Shown piece by piece: positions 34,797 to 43,870 of a DNA stretch of 64,000 nt; the stretch's first letter is position 1; each line of letters begins with the position of its first letter. The stretch is from Variovorax paradoxus B4 (GTDB lineage Bacteria > Pseudomonadota > Gammaproteobacteria > Burkholderiales > Burkholderiaceae_C): assembly GCF_000463015.1 (NCBI RefSeq), contig NC_022247.1, positions 1,860,001 to 1,924,000 on the forward strand, in the 5' to 3' direction. The position numbers and the translations under genes were made by a program. Under the pieces are notes generated by a model that saw only the letters and a program-made list of their open reading frames with translations, had not been told where the DNA came from and made no database searches.

Positions 34797-35135
34797 CTAG
34801 ATCTTGACCTGGCCCAGCCAGATGTCGCGGTACATCGCCCAGTCGCCCATGAAGCTGTAGAGCGGGCGCTTGAACGAGGCCGGCTTGTTCTTCTCGAACC
34901 CGAAATGCCCGACCCAGGCAAAGCCGTAGCCCGCGACCAGCCCGGCCAGCAGCCAGAGCGGGTTGAGCGTGGCGAGCAGCGCCACCAGGCACAGCAGCGA
35001 AATCGTCGAGCCCGCGAAGTGCAGGCGCCGGCAGGTGCGGTTGGCGTGCTCGGTCAGGTAGAAGGGATAGAACTCCGCGAAACTCTTGAAACGTCGCGGA
35101 TCGACAGCAGATTCCGGGGCAGTCGTGGTGTTCAT
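34797..35135 (-). CDS. DUF962 (Mpo1-like) membrane protein
   Basis: This 112-residue protein has F-A-E-F-Y-P-F-Y-L-T-E-H, two hydrophobic helices (about residues 48-80) and the C-terminal G-H-F-x-F-E-K-N-K-P-A and S-F-M-G-D-W-A-M motifs of DUF962. The yeast relative Mpo1 is an iron-dependent dioxygenase acting on 2-hydroxy fatty acids, so a lipid oxygenase role is possible. GGAG precedes ATG 35135 on the minus strand. Confidence 0.85.
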   Translation of the reverse strand: MNTTTAPESAVDPRRFKSFAEFYPFYLTEHANRTCRRLHFAGSTISLLCLVALLATLNPLWLLAGLVAGYGFAWVGHFGFEKNKPASFKRPLYSFMGDWAMYRDIWLGQVKI

Positions 35136-35237
35136 CGTGCGAGTCTCCTGAACGCCGGAGGCGCTTTGTCCATAATAGCCACGACCTCCCGGCCGCACCA
35201 CCCCGGGCTCCGTATTCACACCTTCACCGTATCAGCC

Positions 35238-35621
35238 TTGAGCGCTCTTCCCGCCGCCCCCGTTTCCGCCGAGCCGGCCAGCGATGCGCCGTGGGTGGTG
35301 TGCCTGTGCGCCGAATGGTGCGGCACCTGCCGCGACTACCGGCCGCTGCTCGAGCAGGTGGCGCGGGCGCATCCGCAGTTCCGCTTCGCCTGGGTCGACA
35401 TCGAGGACCACGCCGAGATCGCCGATGCGTTCGACGTCGAGACCTTTCCGACATTGCTGATCGCCGGTGCCGACGGCACCCGCTTCCTGGGCCCGCTGCT
35501 GCCGCATGCCGAGACGCTCTCGCGCATGCTCGGCGCGCTGCAGGCGCCGCAGCCTTCCAGCCTCGACGTCGACCTGCTGCTGGCGGTGCTCGAGAAGCGT
35601 CCGACCGAATTCGCGGTCTGA
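35238..35621 (+). CDS. thioredoxin-fold protein
   Basis: This 127-residue protein has the redox motif A-E-W-C-G-T-C-R near residue 25, then V-D-I-E-D and the cis-proline region F-P-T-L-L-I, as in thioredoxins. There is no signal peptide, so it is cytosolic. W-C-G-T-C departs from the classical W-C-G-P-C, which usually raises the redox potential. The likely start is TTG at 35238; no in-frame ATG is nearby. The next gene starts 14 bases downstream. Confidence 0.82.
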   Translation: MSALPAAPVSAEPASDAPWVVCLCAEWCGTCRDYRPLLEQVARAHPQFRFAWVDIEDHAEIADAFDVETFPTLLIAGADGTRFLGPLLPHAETLSRMLGALQAPQPSSLDVDLLLAVLEKRPTEFAV

Positions 35622-35635
35622 CCGCGCCCCATCCC

Positions 35636-36301
35636 GTGAACATCCTGATCTTCGGCGCCACCGGCATGGTGGGGCAGGGCGTGCTGCGCGAATGCCTGCT
35701 TGCGCCCGACGTGGCGCGCGTGGTCGCGGTCGGCCGCAATGCCACCGGGGTTCAGCACCCGAAGCTGCAGGACGTGGTCATCAGGAACATGACCGACTAC
35801 AGCGGCTTCGAGCCGCAATTGCAGGGCTTCGATGCCTGCTTCTTCTGCCTCGGCGTGTCGTCGGTCGGCATGAAGGAGGCCGAGTACAAGCGCATCACCT
35901 GCGACCTCACGATGGCCGCCGCCACCGTGCTCGCGCGGCTCAACCCGGGCATGACCTTCACCTACGTGACGGGTGCGGGCACCGACAGCAGCGAGCGCGG
36001 CAGCCGCATGTGGGCGCGCGTGAAGGGCGCGACCGAAAACGCCTTGCTCAGGCTGCCGTTCAAGGCCGCCTACATGTTCCGCCCCGGCATGATCCAGCCG
36101 CTGCATGGCGTGCGCTCGAAGACGCCGCTCTACCAGGCCGCGATCATGGTGCTCAAGCCGGTGCTCGGGCTGGCCTACCGGCTCTGGCCCGACAAGGTGA
36201 CGACCACCGAGAAGGTCGGCCGCGCCATGCTGGCCGTGGCGCGGCACGGCGCGCCGAAGGTGCTGCTCGACCCGGCCGACATCAACGCGCTGGGCCGCTG
36301 A
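35636..36301 (+). CDS. NAD(P)-binding epimerase-like protein
   Basis: This 221-residue Rossmann-fold protein begins M-N-I-L-I-F-G-A-T-G-M-V-G-Q-G-V-L-R, the NmrA/atypical SDR cofactor loop, with V-T-G-A-G-T-D-S-S-E further on. The pattern is close to the small Htatip2-like oxidoreductases. Substrate unknown. GTG start at 35636. It converges with a LysR gene 3 bases away. Confidence 0.83.
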   Translation: MNILIFGATGMVGQGVLRECLLAPDVARVVAVGRNATGVQHPKLQDVVIRNMTDYSGFEPQLQGFDACFFCLGVSSVGMKEAEYKRITCDLTMAAATVLARLNPGMTFTYVTGAGTDSSERGSRMWARVKGATENALLRLPFKAAYMFRPGMIQPLHGVRSKTPLYQAAIMVLKPVLGLAYRLWPDKVTTTEKVGRAMLAVARHGAPKVLLDPADINALGR

Positions 36302-36304
36302 AGC

Positions 36305-37243
36305 TCAGGCGCTCGAACGCGCGCGGCCCCGCTTGCGCCGCCCTGCGCTGGCAATGGCATGCACCAGGTGTTGCACGAACTCCTGCGCCAATGGCGCGAG
36401 CGTGCGGCCTTCGAGCGCCAGCACCTGCAGCTGCCGCTGCTGAAGCGGCGCCTCGGCGAAAGGGCGCGCCACCACCGTGCCCGCGTCGATGAGGTGCGTC
36501 ACCGTGAGGTGCCCCGAAAGCATCACGTCCGGCGTGCGCAACAGCGGCAGCAGCACGGACGAAAAGTTGCTGACGAAGATCGCGCGGTATTGCAGGCCCT
36601 GCAGGCTGCACGCCTGGTCGAACAGCTGCCGTGCGGTCACGCCCTTGTCGCCCACGGCCAGTGGATAGCGCACGGCATCCGCCACGGAAACCACGCGTTG
36701 TCGTGCCAGCGGGTGGTCGGGGCGCAGCACCGCGAACACCGGCGCATTGGCCGAGTGCTCGATCTTCAGGCCGGGCTCCGGCGCCACCACGTATTTCAGT
36801 GCGATGTCGGCCTCGCCGCGCGCGAGCAGCGCGCTCACCCCGTCGGGCGAGCCCACGTGGAGTTCGAGCTGCGTGCCCGGATGCGCCGACTCGAAGCTGC
36901 GCATGACCTGTGGCATGAAGTGCGCGGCAAACCCCTCGGTGCATGCCATGCGGATGCGGTGCGCGCTGCGGCCGCCGAGGTCGCGCACCTGCTCGATGAC
37001 CTGCTCGATGTCGAGCTGCGCATTGCGCAGGTGCGCCGCGAGCCGCTCGCCCGCCGCTGTGAGCGCCATGCCCCTGGCGTGGCGCTCGAACAAGGGCGTG
37101 CCCAGGCTGTCCTCGAGCTTGGCGATCTGACGGCTGACCGCCGACGAGGCCACGAACAGCCGCGCCGCGGCCTGGCTGACCGAGCCGCTGCGCGCCACTT
37201 CGAGGAAATGGCGCATCGGAATGCTGAGGAGCGGTGGTGTCAT
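36305..37243 (-). CDS. LysR-family transcriptional regulator
   Basis: This 312-residue protein has an N-terminal winged helix (R-H-F-L-E-V-A-R-S-G-S-V-S-Q-A-A-A-R-L near residues 10-28, then S-S-A-V-S-R-Q-I) and a periplasmic-binding-like effector domain. It lies divergent to the M20 peptidase gene, with GGAAGCRTTGCC direct repeats in the gap, and probably controls the peptidase and the Bug receptor that follows it. The effector is unknown. Confidence 0.9.
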   Translation of the reverse strand: MTPPLLSIPMRHFLEVARSGSVSQAAARLFVASSAVSRQIAKLEDSLGTPLFERHARGMALTAAGERLAAHLRNAQLDIEQVIEQVRDLGGRSAHRIRMACTEGFAAHFMPQVMRSFESAHPGTQLELHVGSPDGVSALLARGEADIALKYVVAPEPGLKIEHSANAPVFAVLRPDHPLARQRVVSVADAVRYPLAVGDKGVTARQLFDQACSLQGLQYRAIFVSNFSSVLLPLLRTPDVMLSGHLTVTHLIDAGTVVARPFAEAPLQQRQLQVLALEGRTLAPLAQEFVQHLVHAIASAGRRKRGRARSSA

Positions 37244-37249
37244 GGCGAT

Positions 37250-37306
37250 GGAAGCGTTGCCTTGAAGGCAATGGTAGCTTGCGAAATCGGTGCTGGAAGC
37301 ATTGCC
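37250..37306. promoter_or_regulatory. probable LysR operator: direct repeats and palindrome
   Basis: GGAAGCGTTGCC (37250-37261) is repeated as GGAAGCATTGCC (37295-37306), and TTGCCTTGAAGGCAA (37257-37271) is a perfect interrupted palindrome. Both lie in the divergent gap between the LysR gene and the M20 peptidase gene, where LysR proteins normally bind. Confidence 0.55.
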
Positions 37307-37353
37307 CTCCAGGCCTTGTACTTGCTGCATCCCACGCACACAGGAATTCCTTC

Positions 37354-38784
37354 ATGCAACGTACCGAGAGCCTTGCCGCGGCCGCCGCCTATTTCGACGA
37401 CGGCGGCTTCTTCGCCGACCTGCAGCGGCGCGTCGCCTTTCGCACCGAGAGCGACACCGGCGCCGCCACGCCCGCCCTCGGCGCCTACCTGCGGGACGAG
37501 CTGGTGCCGCCGCTGGCCGCGCTGGGTTTCGAATGCGAAATCGTCGAGAACCCGGTGGCCGGCGGCGGGCCCTTCCTGATCGCGCGCCGCATCGAAGACC
37601 CTGCATTGCCTACCGTGCTGAGCTACGGCCATGGCGACGTGGTGAGCGGGCAGGACGCGCACTGGGACGAAGGCCTCGGGCCGTGGGCGCTCACCGTGCG
37701 CGGCGACCGCTGGTACGGGCGCGGCACGGCCGACAACAAGGGCCAGCACACCATCGCGCTCGGCGGGCTGGCCGCCGTACTGCGCGCGCGGGGCGGGCGC
37801 CTTGGCTACAACATCACCTGGCTCATCGAGACCGGCGAAGAGGCCGCGTCGCCGGGCCTGCACGCGGTGTGCGAGCAGCAGCGCGACCGGCTGCGCGCCG
37901 ACCTGTTCATCGCCAGCGACGGACCGCGCGTGAGCGCCGAGCGGCCCACGCTGTTCCTGGGCTCGCGCGGCGCCGTCAACTTCAGCCTGCGGCTGCGCGC
38001 GCGGGCGCGGGGCTACCACTCGGGCAACTGGGGCGGCGTGCTCGCCAATCCGGCCACCGTGCTGAGCCATGCCGTGGCGTCGCTGGTGGACGCGCGCGGG
38101 CGCATCCGGGTCGAGGCCTTGCGGCCGCCTGGAATTCCCCAGGGCGTGCGCGAGGCGCTGGCCGACATCGCCATCGGCGGCGGCGCCGACGATCCCGCGC
38201 TCGACGAAGGCTGGGGCGAGCCCGGCCTGAGCCCCGCCGAGCGGCTGGTGGCGTGGAACACCATCGAGGTGCTCGCGCTCGGCGCCGGCTCGCCGCAGCG
38301 GCCCGTCAATGCGATTCCGTCCGAGGCGGTGGCGCATTGCCAGTTGCGCTTCGTGGTCGGCACGCCGTGGCGCGAACTGGCGGACATCGTGCGCGCCCAT
38401 CTCGATGCGCATGGCTTCGGCGATGTGGAAGTGCAGGTCACGCTGGAAGGCGCGGCGACGCGGCTCGACGTGGAGAACCCGTGGGTCGACTGGGCCCGGC
38501 GCTCCATCGAAGAGAGCAGCGGCCAGCGCGTCGACCTGCTGCCCAACCTCGCGGGTTCGCTGCCCAACGACGTCTTCGCCGACCTGCTGGGCCTGCCCAC
38601 GCTGTGGGTGCCGCATTCGTACCCGGCCTGTGCGCAGCACGCGCCCAACGAGCACCTGCTCGCGCCGCTGGCGCGCGAGGGCCTGCAGATCATGGCCGGC
38701 CTCTACTGGGACCTGGGCGAGCCGGGGCTCGCACCGTGGGCCGCCGGGCGGCTTCCGGCATCCGTTTCATCCTCTTTCTCCTGA
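37354..38784 (+). CDS. M20-family metallopeptidase / amidohydrolase
   Basis: This 476-residue zinc hydrolase has the M20 motifs Y-G-H-G-D-V-V near residue 90 (metal His and Asp), G-T-A-D-N-K-G-Q near 127 (bridging Asp) and E-T-G-E-E-A near 158 (catalytic Glu pair). The dimerisation lid contains G-Y-H-S-G-N-W. It would cleave a peptide or N-acyl/N-carbamoyl bond; the substrate is unknown. AGGA precedes ATG. A Bug receptor gene starts 8 bases after its stop. Confidence 0.9.
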   Translation: MQRTESLAAAAAYFDDGGFFADLQRRVAFRTESDTGAATPALGAYLRDELVPPLAALGFECEIVENPVAGGGPFLIARRIEDPALPTVLSYGHGDVVSGQDAHWDEGLGPWALTVRGDRWYGRGTADNKGQHTIALGGLAAVLRARGGRLGYNITWLIETGEEAASPGLHAVCEQQRDRLRADLFIASDGPRVSAERPTLFLGSRGAVNFSLRLRARARGYHSGNWGGVLANPATVLSHAVASLVDARGRIRVEALRPPGIPQGVREALADIAIGGGADDPALDEGWGEPGLSPAERLVAWNTIEVLALGAGSPQRPVNAIPSEAVAHCQLRFVVGTPWRELADIVRAHLDAHGFGDVEVQVTLEGAATRLDVENPWVDWARRSIEESSGQRVDLLPNLAGSLPNDVFADLLGLPTLWVPHSYPACAQHAPNEHLLAPLAREGLQIMAGLYWDLGEPGLAPWAAGRLPASVSSSFS

Positions 38785-38792
38785 TTCGTACC

Positions 38793-39782
38793 ATGAACCT
38801 CGCCATTTCCCGTCGCCGCTTCGGCCTGCTGCTTTCCGCTTCCGCTGCCCTGGCGGCGCAGACGCCCGCGTTTGCCCAAGGCGCCTGGCCCGATCGCCCC
38901 ATCAGGCTGGTCGTGCCCTTTCCGCCGGGCGGCGGCACCGATCTCGTGGCACGGGCAATGGGGCAGACGCTGTCCGAGCACCTGGGCCAGCCGATCGTGA
39001 TCGACAACAAGCCCGGCGCCTCCACCATCATCGGCACCGACGCTGTCGCCAAGGCGGCGCCGGACGGCTACACGCTGCTGCTGTCGGGCTCGACGAGCTT
39101 CAGCGTGAACCCGGCCCTGCGCGCGAAGCTGCCGTACGACATGCTGCGCGACCTCGCGCCCATCGCCATCGTGGCGCGCACGCCGCTGGTGCTGGTGGTG
39201 GGCAAGGGCACGCCGTGGCACTCGGTGCCGGAGCTCGTCGCGGCGGCCAAGGCCAGGCCGAAGAGCATCCGCTACGCCACCTTCGGCTCGGGCTCGGCCC
39301 CCCACCTGGCCGGCGAACTGTTCGCGCTGGCCGCGGGCGTCCAGCTCCAGGACATCCCGTACAAGGGCAGCAGCCAGAGTTCGATGGCGGTGATCGGCGG
39401 CGAGATCGAGGTCGGCATCGACACCGTGGCTTCCGTGGCGCCGCACGTGCGCTCGGGCAAGCTGCGCGCGCTCGGCATCGTGGGCGTGACGCGCTCCGGC
39501 ATGCTGCCCGAGGTGCGCACGCTGGCCGAGCAGGGGCTGCCCGATGCCACCTTCGACGGGTGGTACGGCTTCGCCGCGCCGGCCCGCACCCCGGCGCCGG
39601 TGATCGACAAGCTCGCCCGCACGGTCGTCGTGGCCATGGGCAACCCGACGCTGCAGGCGCAGCTGCGCGCGCAGGGCATGGAGCCGGTGGCTATCGGCGC
39701 GGCGGCATTCCGCACGCAGATGGAGGGCGAGATCTCGCGTTACCGCGCGCTCGCGCACCGCGCGGGGATCGTGGCGGAATAA
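38793..39782 (+). CDS. Bug/TctC-type tripartite transporter solute receptor
   Basis: This 329-residue periplasmic binding protein has a signal peptide with twin Arg (S-R-R-R-F-G) cleaved after A-F-A (residue 28). The mature protein starts W-P-D-R-P-I-R-L-V-V-P-F-P-P-G-G-G-T-D, the Bug ligand-binding loop, and has A-A-P-D-G-Y-T and P-Y-K-G. No TctA/TctB membrane genes are present, as usual for orphan Bug proteins. Pairing with an M20 enzyme suggests its ligand is the peptide-like substrate or a product. Confidence 0.9.
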   Translation: MNLAISRRRFGLLLSASAALAAQTPAFAQGAWPDRPIRLVVPFPPGGGTDLVARAMGQTLSEHLGQPIVIDNKPGASTIIGTDAVAKAAPDGYTLLLSGSTSFSVNPALRAKLPYDMLRDLAPIAIVARTPLVLVVGKGTPWHSVPELVAAAKARPKSIRYATFGSGSAPHLAGELFALAAGVQLQDIPYKGSSQSSMAVIGGEIEVGIDTVASVAPHVRSGKLRALGIVGVTRSGMLPEVRTLAEQGLPDATFDGWYGFAAPARTPAPVIDKLARTVVVAMGNPTLQAQLRAQGMEPVAIGAAAFRTQMEGEISRYRALAHRAGIVAE

Positions 39783-39792
39783 GGCGGCCGGC

Positions 39793-40605
39793 TCAGGCGG
39801 GCGCAGCGACGAAGTCGCGCAGCGCGAACAGCACTTCGTCGGGTGCCTCGCTCATCAGCGAGTGGCCCGCGTGCACGGTCACCACCTTGCTCTTCCTTGC
39901 CTTTGCCACCAGCGCCTTGGTGGCGCGCGGCGGCGTCATCTGGTCGGCATCGCCGAGCAGGAACAGCACGGGGCACTGCACGGCTTCGATCGCCTTCTCG
40001 CCGTTCGCGTAGTCGTTGCAGGCCTTGAAGCCGATGTGGAACACGTTGGCGTCACGGTTGCTCGCAAGCACGCGGCGCATCAGCGCGCGCGAGCTGCCGT
40101 AGAGCCAGGTGCCGGGGCCGAGCGAGGAGGGCGGCGGCGCGAGCAGCGAATGCGAGAAGGTATTGACCATCGCGATGGCGCGCTGCGGGTCGTTGAGTGC
40201 GCCGTCGAGCAGCGCGGGCGACACGGTCATCGGGTAGGCCGTGCCCACCAACGCCAGATGAGTGACCCGTTCGGGCGCGCGCGAGGCGGTTTCGAGCGCG
40301 ATCAGCGAGCCGAAGCTGTGGCCCACGAGCGCGGCCTTCCGTACGCCGGCCGCGTCGAGCAGCGCGAGCACGAACTGCGCCGCGTCTTCCACGCTGGCGG
40401 GCGGCGGGCCGTCGCTCCTGCAGTGGCCGGGCAGGTCGAGCGCCAGCACGTTCCAGCCGTGGTTGGCGAACCAGCGGCTCTGCAGGATCCACACGCTGTG
40501 GTCGTTGAGCACGCCGTGGATGAACACCACGGTCGGCTTGGCGGCATCGAAGGCCTTGCCGCCGGTGTAGCAGTAGGTGGCGTGGCCGTTGACGGTGTAG
40601 TTCAT
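39793..40605 (-). CDS. alpha/beta hydrolase
   Basis: This 270-residue serine hydrolase has oxyanion motif F-I-H-G-V, nucleophile Ser in G-H-S-F-G-S near residue 96, acid Asp in L-G-D-A-D-Q near 219 and His in H-A-G-H-S-L near 246. A cap helix region lies between residues 120 and 190. It has no signal peptide. Substrate unknown; the general shape is that of esterases of aromatic or lactone metabolism. Confidence 0.87.
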   Translation of the reverse strand: MNYTVNGHATYCYTGGKAFDAAKPTVVFIHGVLNDHSVWILQSRWFANHGWNVLALDLPGHCRSDGPPPASVEDAAQFVLALLDAAGVRKAALVGHSFGSLIALETASRAPERVTHLALVGTAYPMTVSPALLDGALNDPQRAIAMVNTFSHSLLAPPPSSLGPGTWLYGSSRALMRRVLASNRDANVFHIGFKACNDYANGEKAIEAVQCPVLFLLGDADQMTPPRATKALVAKARKSKVVTVHAGHSLMSEAPDEVLFALRDFVAAPA

Positions 40606-40658
40606 GTCAGTTGCTCCGCGGGGCGGTGTTTGGGGTGCTTCTGTTCTTGTCGCTGTTG

Positions 40659-40913
40659 TTCAGGGCGCGTGCCCAGGCCACCGGGTGCTCCCCTTCGCGA
40701 ATGTCCCCCGCCTTCGGCTCCTCCTTGATTTCGCTGCGGGGAGTACCCGATGCCCTGTGCACAGGGCACGCTCTGGGTGTATCGCTGATCGACGACCGCT
40801 GCGCATAACGATCACGTCGATGGGGTGCCTTGCGCAGCGAAATCAAGGAGGAGCCCGAAGGGCGGGGGACACTCGCTTCGCCGCGTACCCCGTCGGCGGG
40901 AGCGCGCCCCGAA
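40659..40913. repeat. large imperfect inverted repeat with central palindrome
   Basis: Arms of about 90 bases (40659-40749 and 40822-40913) are complementary with few mismatches. The best part is TCCTCCTTGATTTCGCTGC at 40718-40736 against its complement near 40833-40851. An 18-bp perfect palindrome, TGCCCTGTGCACAGGGCA, occupies 40751-40768. It fills the gap between a hydrolase gene and metY and contains no convincing gene. The layout suggests a REPIN/MITE-like element or a strong RNA structure. Confidence 0.75.
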
Positions 40914-40952
40914 CGACTCACGCGGCGACGAACGGAATAGCAGGGTTCCATC

Positions 40953-42263
40953 CTAGGCCCCCGCCTTTTCCGCAGCCTTGAGCGCACGCTTCAGGTCGTC
41001 GATCAGGTCGGCCGGGTCTTCGAGTCCGATGGAAAGCCGGATCGTGCCCTGCGAAATGCCTGCTCCCGCCAGTGCCTCGTCGGTCATGCGGAAGTGCGTG
41101 GTGCTGGCCGGATGGATCACCAGGCTGCGGCAGTCGCCCACGTTCGCCAGGTGGCTGAAGAGCTTGAGCGCCTCGATGAAGGCCTTGCCCTGCGCGCGGC
41201 TGCCCTTGATGTCGAAGCTGAACACCGCGCCGGCGCCGCGCGCGCCGTGGCGCAACAGCTTCTGCGCCAGCGCGTGGCTCGGATGCGATTCGATCAGCGG
41301 ATGCCCCACGCGCGACACGAAGGGGTGGCTCGCGAGGAACTCGACCACCTTCTGCGTGTTGTCGATGTGCCGTTCCATGCGCAGCGGCAGCGTCTCGATG
41401 CCCTGCAATATCAGCCAGGCCGTGTGCGGGCTCATCGAGGCGCCGAAGTCGCGCAGTCCTTCGCGCCGGGCGCGCAGCAGGAATGCACCGACCGTGCTTT
41501 CCTCGCTGAAGACCATGTTGTGAAAGCCGTCATAGGCCTGCGTGAGTTCGGCGAACTTGCCCGATTTCTCCCAGTCGAAGCTGCCGCCGTCGACCACCAC
41601 CCCGCCAATCACGGTGCCGTGGCCCGAGAGGAACTTGGTGGCCGAGTGGTAGACCAGGTCGGCACCCCAGTCGAAGGGCTTGATCAGGTAGGGCGAGGTG
41701 AGCGTGGAATCGACCAGCAGTGGCACGCCGGCTTCGTGCGCGATGTCGCTCACCGCCGGAATGTCGAGCACGTCCAGGCCGGGGTTGCCCACGGTTTCGC
41801 CGAACAGGAGCTTGGTTTCGGGCCGGATCGCGGCGCGCCAGCCATCCAGGTCGCCGGGCTTCACGAAGGTGGTCTCGATGCCGAAGCGCCGCATCGTGTA
41901 GTGCAGCAGGTTCTGCGAGCCGCCGTAGAGCGCGGTGCTCGCCACGATGTGGGAGCCGGCGCCCATGAGCGTGGCCACCGACAGGTGCAGCGCAGCCTGG
42001 CCGCTGGCCGTGGCAATGGCGCCGATGCCGCCTTCGAGCGCCGAAACGCGCTGCTCGAGCACCGCATTGGTCGGATTGCTGATGCGCGAATAGACATGGC
42101 CCGCGCGCTCGAGGTTGAAGAGCGCCGCCGCATGGTCGCTCGACTCGAAGACGAAGGAGGTGGTGAGGTGGATCGGCACCGCCCGCGCGCCGGTGGCGGG
42201 GTCGGGCGCGGCGCCGGCATGCAGCGCCAGGGTGTCGAAGCCGGGGTCGGAATAGCCGGGCAT
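40953..42263 (-). CDS. metY: O-acetylhomoserine aminocarboxypropyltransferase
   Basis: This 436-residue PLP enzyme makes homocysteine from O-acetylhomoserine and sulfide. It starts F-D-T-L-A-L-H-A-G and has Y-S-R-I-S-N-P-T, the PLP-stacking and phosphate residues near residue 85 (A-S-G-Q-A-A), and the Schiff-base Lys in S-A-T-K-F-L-S-G-H-G near 208. Length (about 430) separates it from the shorter cystathionine gamma-synthases. I see no SAM riboswitch in the 140 bases upstream. Confidence 0.94.
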   Translation of the reverse strand: MPGYSDPGFDTLALHAGAAPDPATGARAVPIHLTTSFVFESSDHAAALFNLERAGHVYSRISNPTNAVLEQRVSALEGGIGAIATASGQAALHLSVATLMGAGSHIVASTALYGGSQNLLHYTMRRFGIETTFVKPGDLDGWRAAIRPETKLLFGETVGNPGLDVLDIPAVSDIAHEAGVPLLVDSTLTSPYLIKPFDWGADLVYHSATKFLSGHGTVIGGVVVDGGSFDWEKSGKFAELTQAYDGFHNMVFSEESTVGAFLLRARREGLRDFGASMSPHTAWLILQGIETLPLRMERHIDNTQKVVEFLASHPFVSRVGHPLIESHPSHALAQKLLRHGARGAGAVFSFDIKGSRAQGKAFIEALKLFSHLANVGDCRSLVIHPASTTHFRMTDEALAGAGISQGTIRLSIGLEDPADLIDDLKRALKAAEKAGA

Positions 42264-42405
42264 GGGAGCCTTTCTGGGTTCGTTCGCAATGCCCCGTTAC
42301 GTCTGCTAATCATGCGCGCGCAACATGGGCGTGGGAGTCGGCGCCGATTGTGGGCTATATTCAATTCGGCACGCCGCCGAGAACGATTTCCGAGAGGAGC
42401 ACACG

Positions 42406-42846
42406 ATGAAAGTCAGCGATATCCTTCGCGTCAAGGGCAATACGCTCTTCACCATCACGCCCGACGACCTGCTGGCCGAAGCCGTCAACACCATGGCGGA
42501 CAAGGACATCGGCTCCCTGGTGGTCATGGAACACGGCGACCTGGTCGGCATGCTCACCTTCAGGGAAGTGATCCTGGCCATTGTCGACAACGGCGGCCAG
42601 GTGGGCGGCACGCTGGTGCGCAAGGCCATGGACGACGCGCCCGTGACCTGCACGCTCGAAACCGACCTCGACGAAATCCGCCGCATCATGCTGGAGCGCC
42701 ATGCGCGCTACATGCCCGTGATGGACAAGCGCATGCTGATGGGCGTGATCAGCTTCTACGACGTGGCCAAGGCGGTGGTGGACAGCCAGAACTTCGAGAA
42801 CAAGATGCTCAAGGCCTACATCCGCGACTGGCCAGAAGAGCAATAA
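42406..42846 (+). CDS. tandem CBS-domain protein
   Basis: This 146-residue protein consists of two CBS motifs (about residues 10-60 and 75-130), which together bind an adenosine nucleotide. Typical segments are D-K-D-I-G-S-L-V-V-M and R-H-A-R-Y-M-P-V-M-D. Stand-alone CBS proteins sense cell energy state and regulate partners; none can be named. GAGGAG precedes ATG. Confidence 0.9.
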   Translation: MKVSDILRVKGNTLFTITPDDLLAEAVNTMADKDIGSLVVMEHGDLVGMLTFREVILAIVDNGGQVGGTLVRKAMDDAPVTCTLETDLDEIRRIMLERHARYMPVMDKRMLMGVISFYDVAKAVVDSQNFENKMLKAYIRDWPEEQ

Positions 42847-42877
42847 CTGGCCGCACGCCTGCGTCGACCGGGCCGGC

Positions 42878-43870
42878 TTATTCCTTGATGTTGGCCGACT
42901 GCACGATCTTCTGATTGCGGGCGTATTCGGCCTGGACGAACTGGCCGAACTGTTCGGGCGTGCCGCTGCCGGGCAGGGCGCCCTGCTCGTTGAGCTTGGC
43001 ACGCACCTGCTCCTCGGCGAGCACGGCGTTCAGTTCCTGGTTGAGGCGGGCCACGACGGCGGGCGGGGTCCTGGCGGGGGCGAAGATGCCGGTCCAGCTC
43101 ACCATGTCGTAGCCCTTCAGGCCTGGCATCTCGTTGAAGGTGGGCACGTTGGGCAGCGCGGCGAGACGCTGGCTGCCGGTGATGCCCAGCGCCTTCAGGC
43201 GGTTGCCGTTCACGTGCGGAATGGCGCTGGTGCTGACCAGCATCGCCAGGTCGACCTGGTTGCCGATCACGTCGGTGGCAATCTGGGCGCCGCCGCGGTA
43301 GGGCACGTGGGTCACGAAGATGCCGCTGCGCTGCTTGAGAAGCTCCATGGCCAGCTGCAGCACCGTGCCCACGCCCGAGGTGGCGTAGTTGTAGGCGCCG
43401 GGCTTGGCCTTGGCGAGTTTCACGAAGTCGGCATAGGTCTGGGCCTCGAGGCCCGGCCGAGCCACCAGCACCATCGGCGCGGTGTTGAGCATGCCGACCG
43501 GGGCCAGGTCCTTGAGCGGATCGAACTTGAAGGCCGAAGGGTTGACCAGCCGCCCGATGGCGATGGCGCTGTCGGGCCCGACCACCAGCGTGTAGCCGTC
43601 GGGCGCCGCATTGACGGCCTTGGCCACGCCGATGGCGCCGCCCGCGCCGCTCACGTTCTCGATCACCACCGACTGCTTCAGCCGTTCGCCCAGCCGCGTG
43701 GCGACGAGGCGGGCGTTGACGTCCACGCTGCCGCCCGCGGTGTAGGGAACGATCAGCGTGATCGGCTTGGCGGCGGGCCAGGCGCCCTGTGCGAGCGCCG
43801 CGGCGGGCAGCACCGAGCAGAGGGTTGCGGCAAGAAGAAGGCGGCGAGGGTGGTTCATGGCGTGGTTCAT
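42878..43870 (-). CDS. Bug/TctC-type tripartite transporter solute receptor
   Basis: This 330-residue periplasmic receptor has a signal peptide cleaved after A-L-A (residue 27). The mature N-terminus W-P-A-A-K-P-I-T-L-I-V-P-Y-T-A-G-G-S-V-D is the Bug ligand loop, followed by A-A-P-D-G-Y-T and H-V-P-Y-R-G-G. Its ATG overlaps the stop of the adenosine deaminase gene (ATGA), so the two are one operon and its ligand may be a nucleoside, base or related compound. No membrane components are encoded nearby. Confidence 0.9.
   Translation of the reverse strand: MNHAMNHPRRLLLAATLCSVLPAAALAQGAWPAAKPITLIVPYTAGGSVDVNARLVATRLGERLKQSVVIENVSGAGGAIGVAKAVNAAPDGYTLVVGPDSAIAIGRLVNPSAFKFDPLKDLAPVGMLNTAPMVLVARPGLEAQTYADFVKLAKAKPGAYNYATSGVGTVLQLAMELLKQRSGIFVTHVPYRGGAQIATDVIGNQVDLAMLVSTSAIPHVNGNRLKALGITGSQRLAALPNVPTFNEMPGLKGYDMVSWTGIFAPARTPPAVVARLNQELNAVLAEEQVRAKLNEQGALPGSGTPEQFGQFVQAEYARNQKIVQSANIKE

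Noticed and set aside
40604..40987. Open frames on both strands inside the large inverted repeat
   Set aside because: They mirror each other because the DNA is an inverted repeat, have no motifs, and are explained by that structure.
42264..42405. SAM riboswitch before metY
   Set aside because: No conserved SAM-I, SAM-II or SAH aptamer core could be recognised in the 142 bases upstream on the minus strand.
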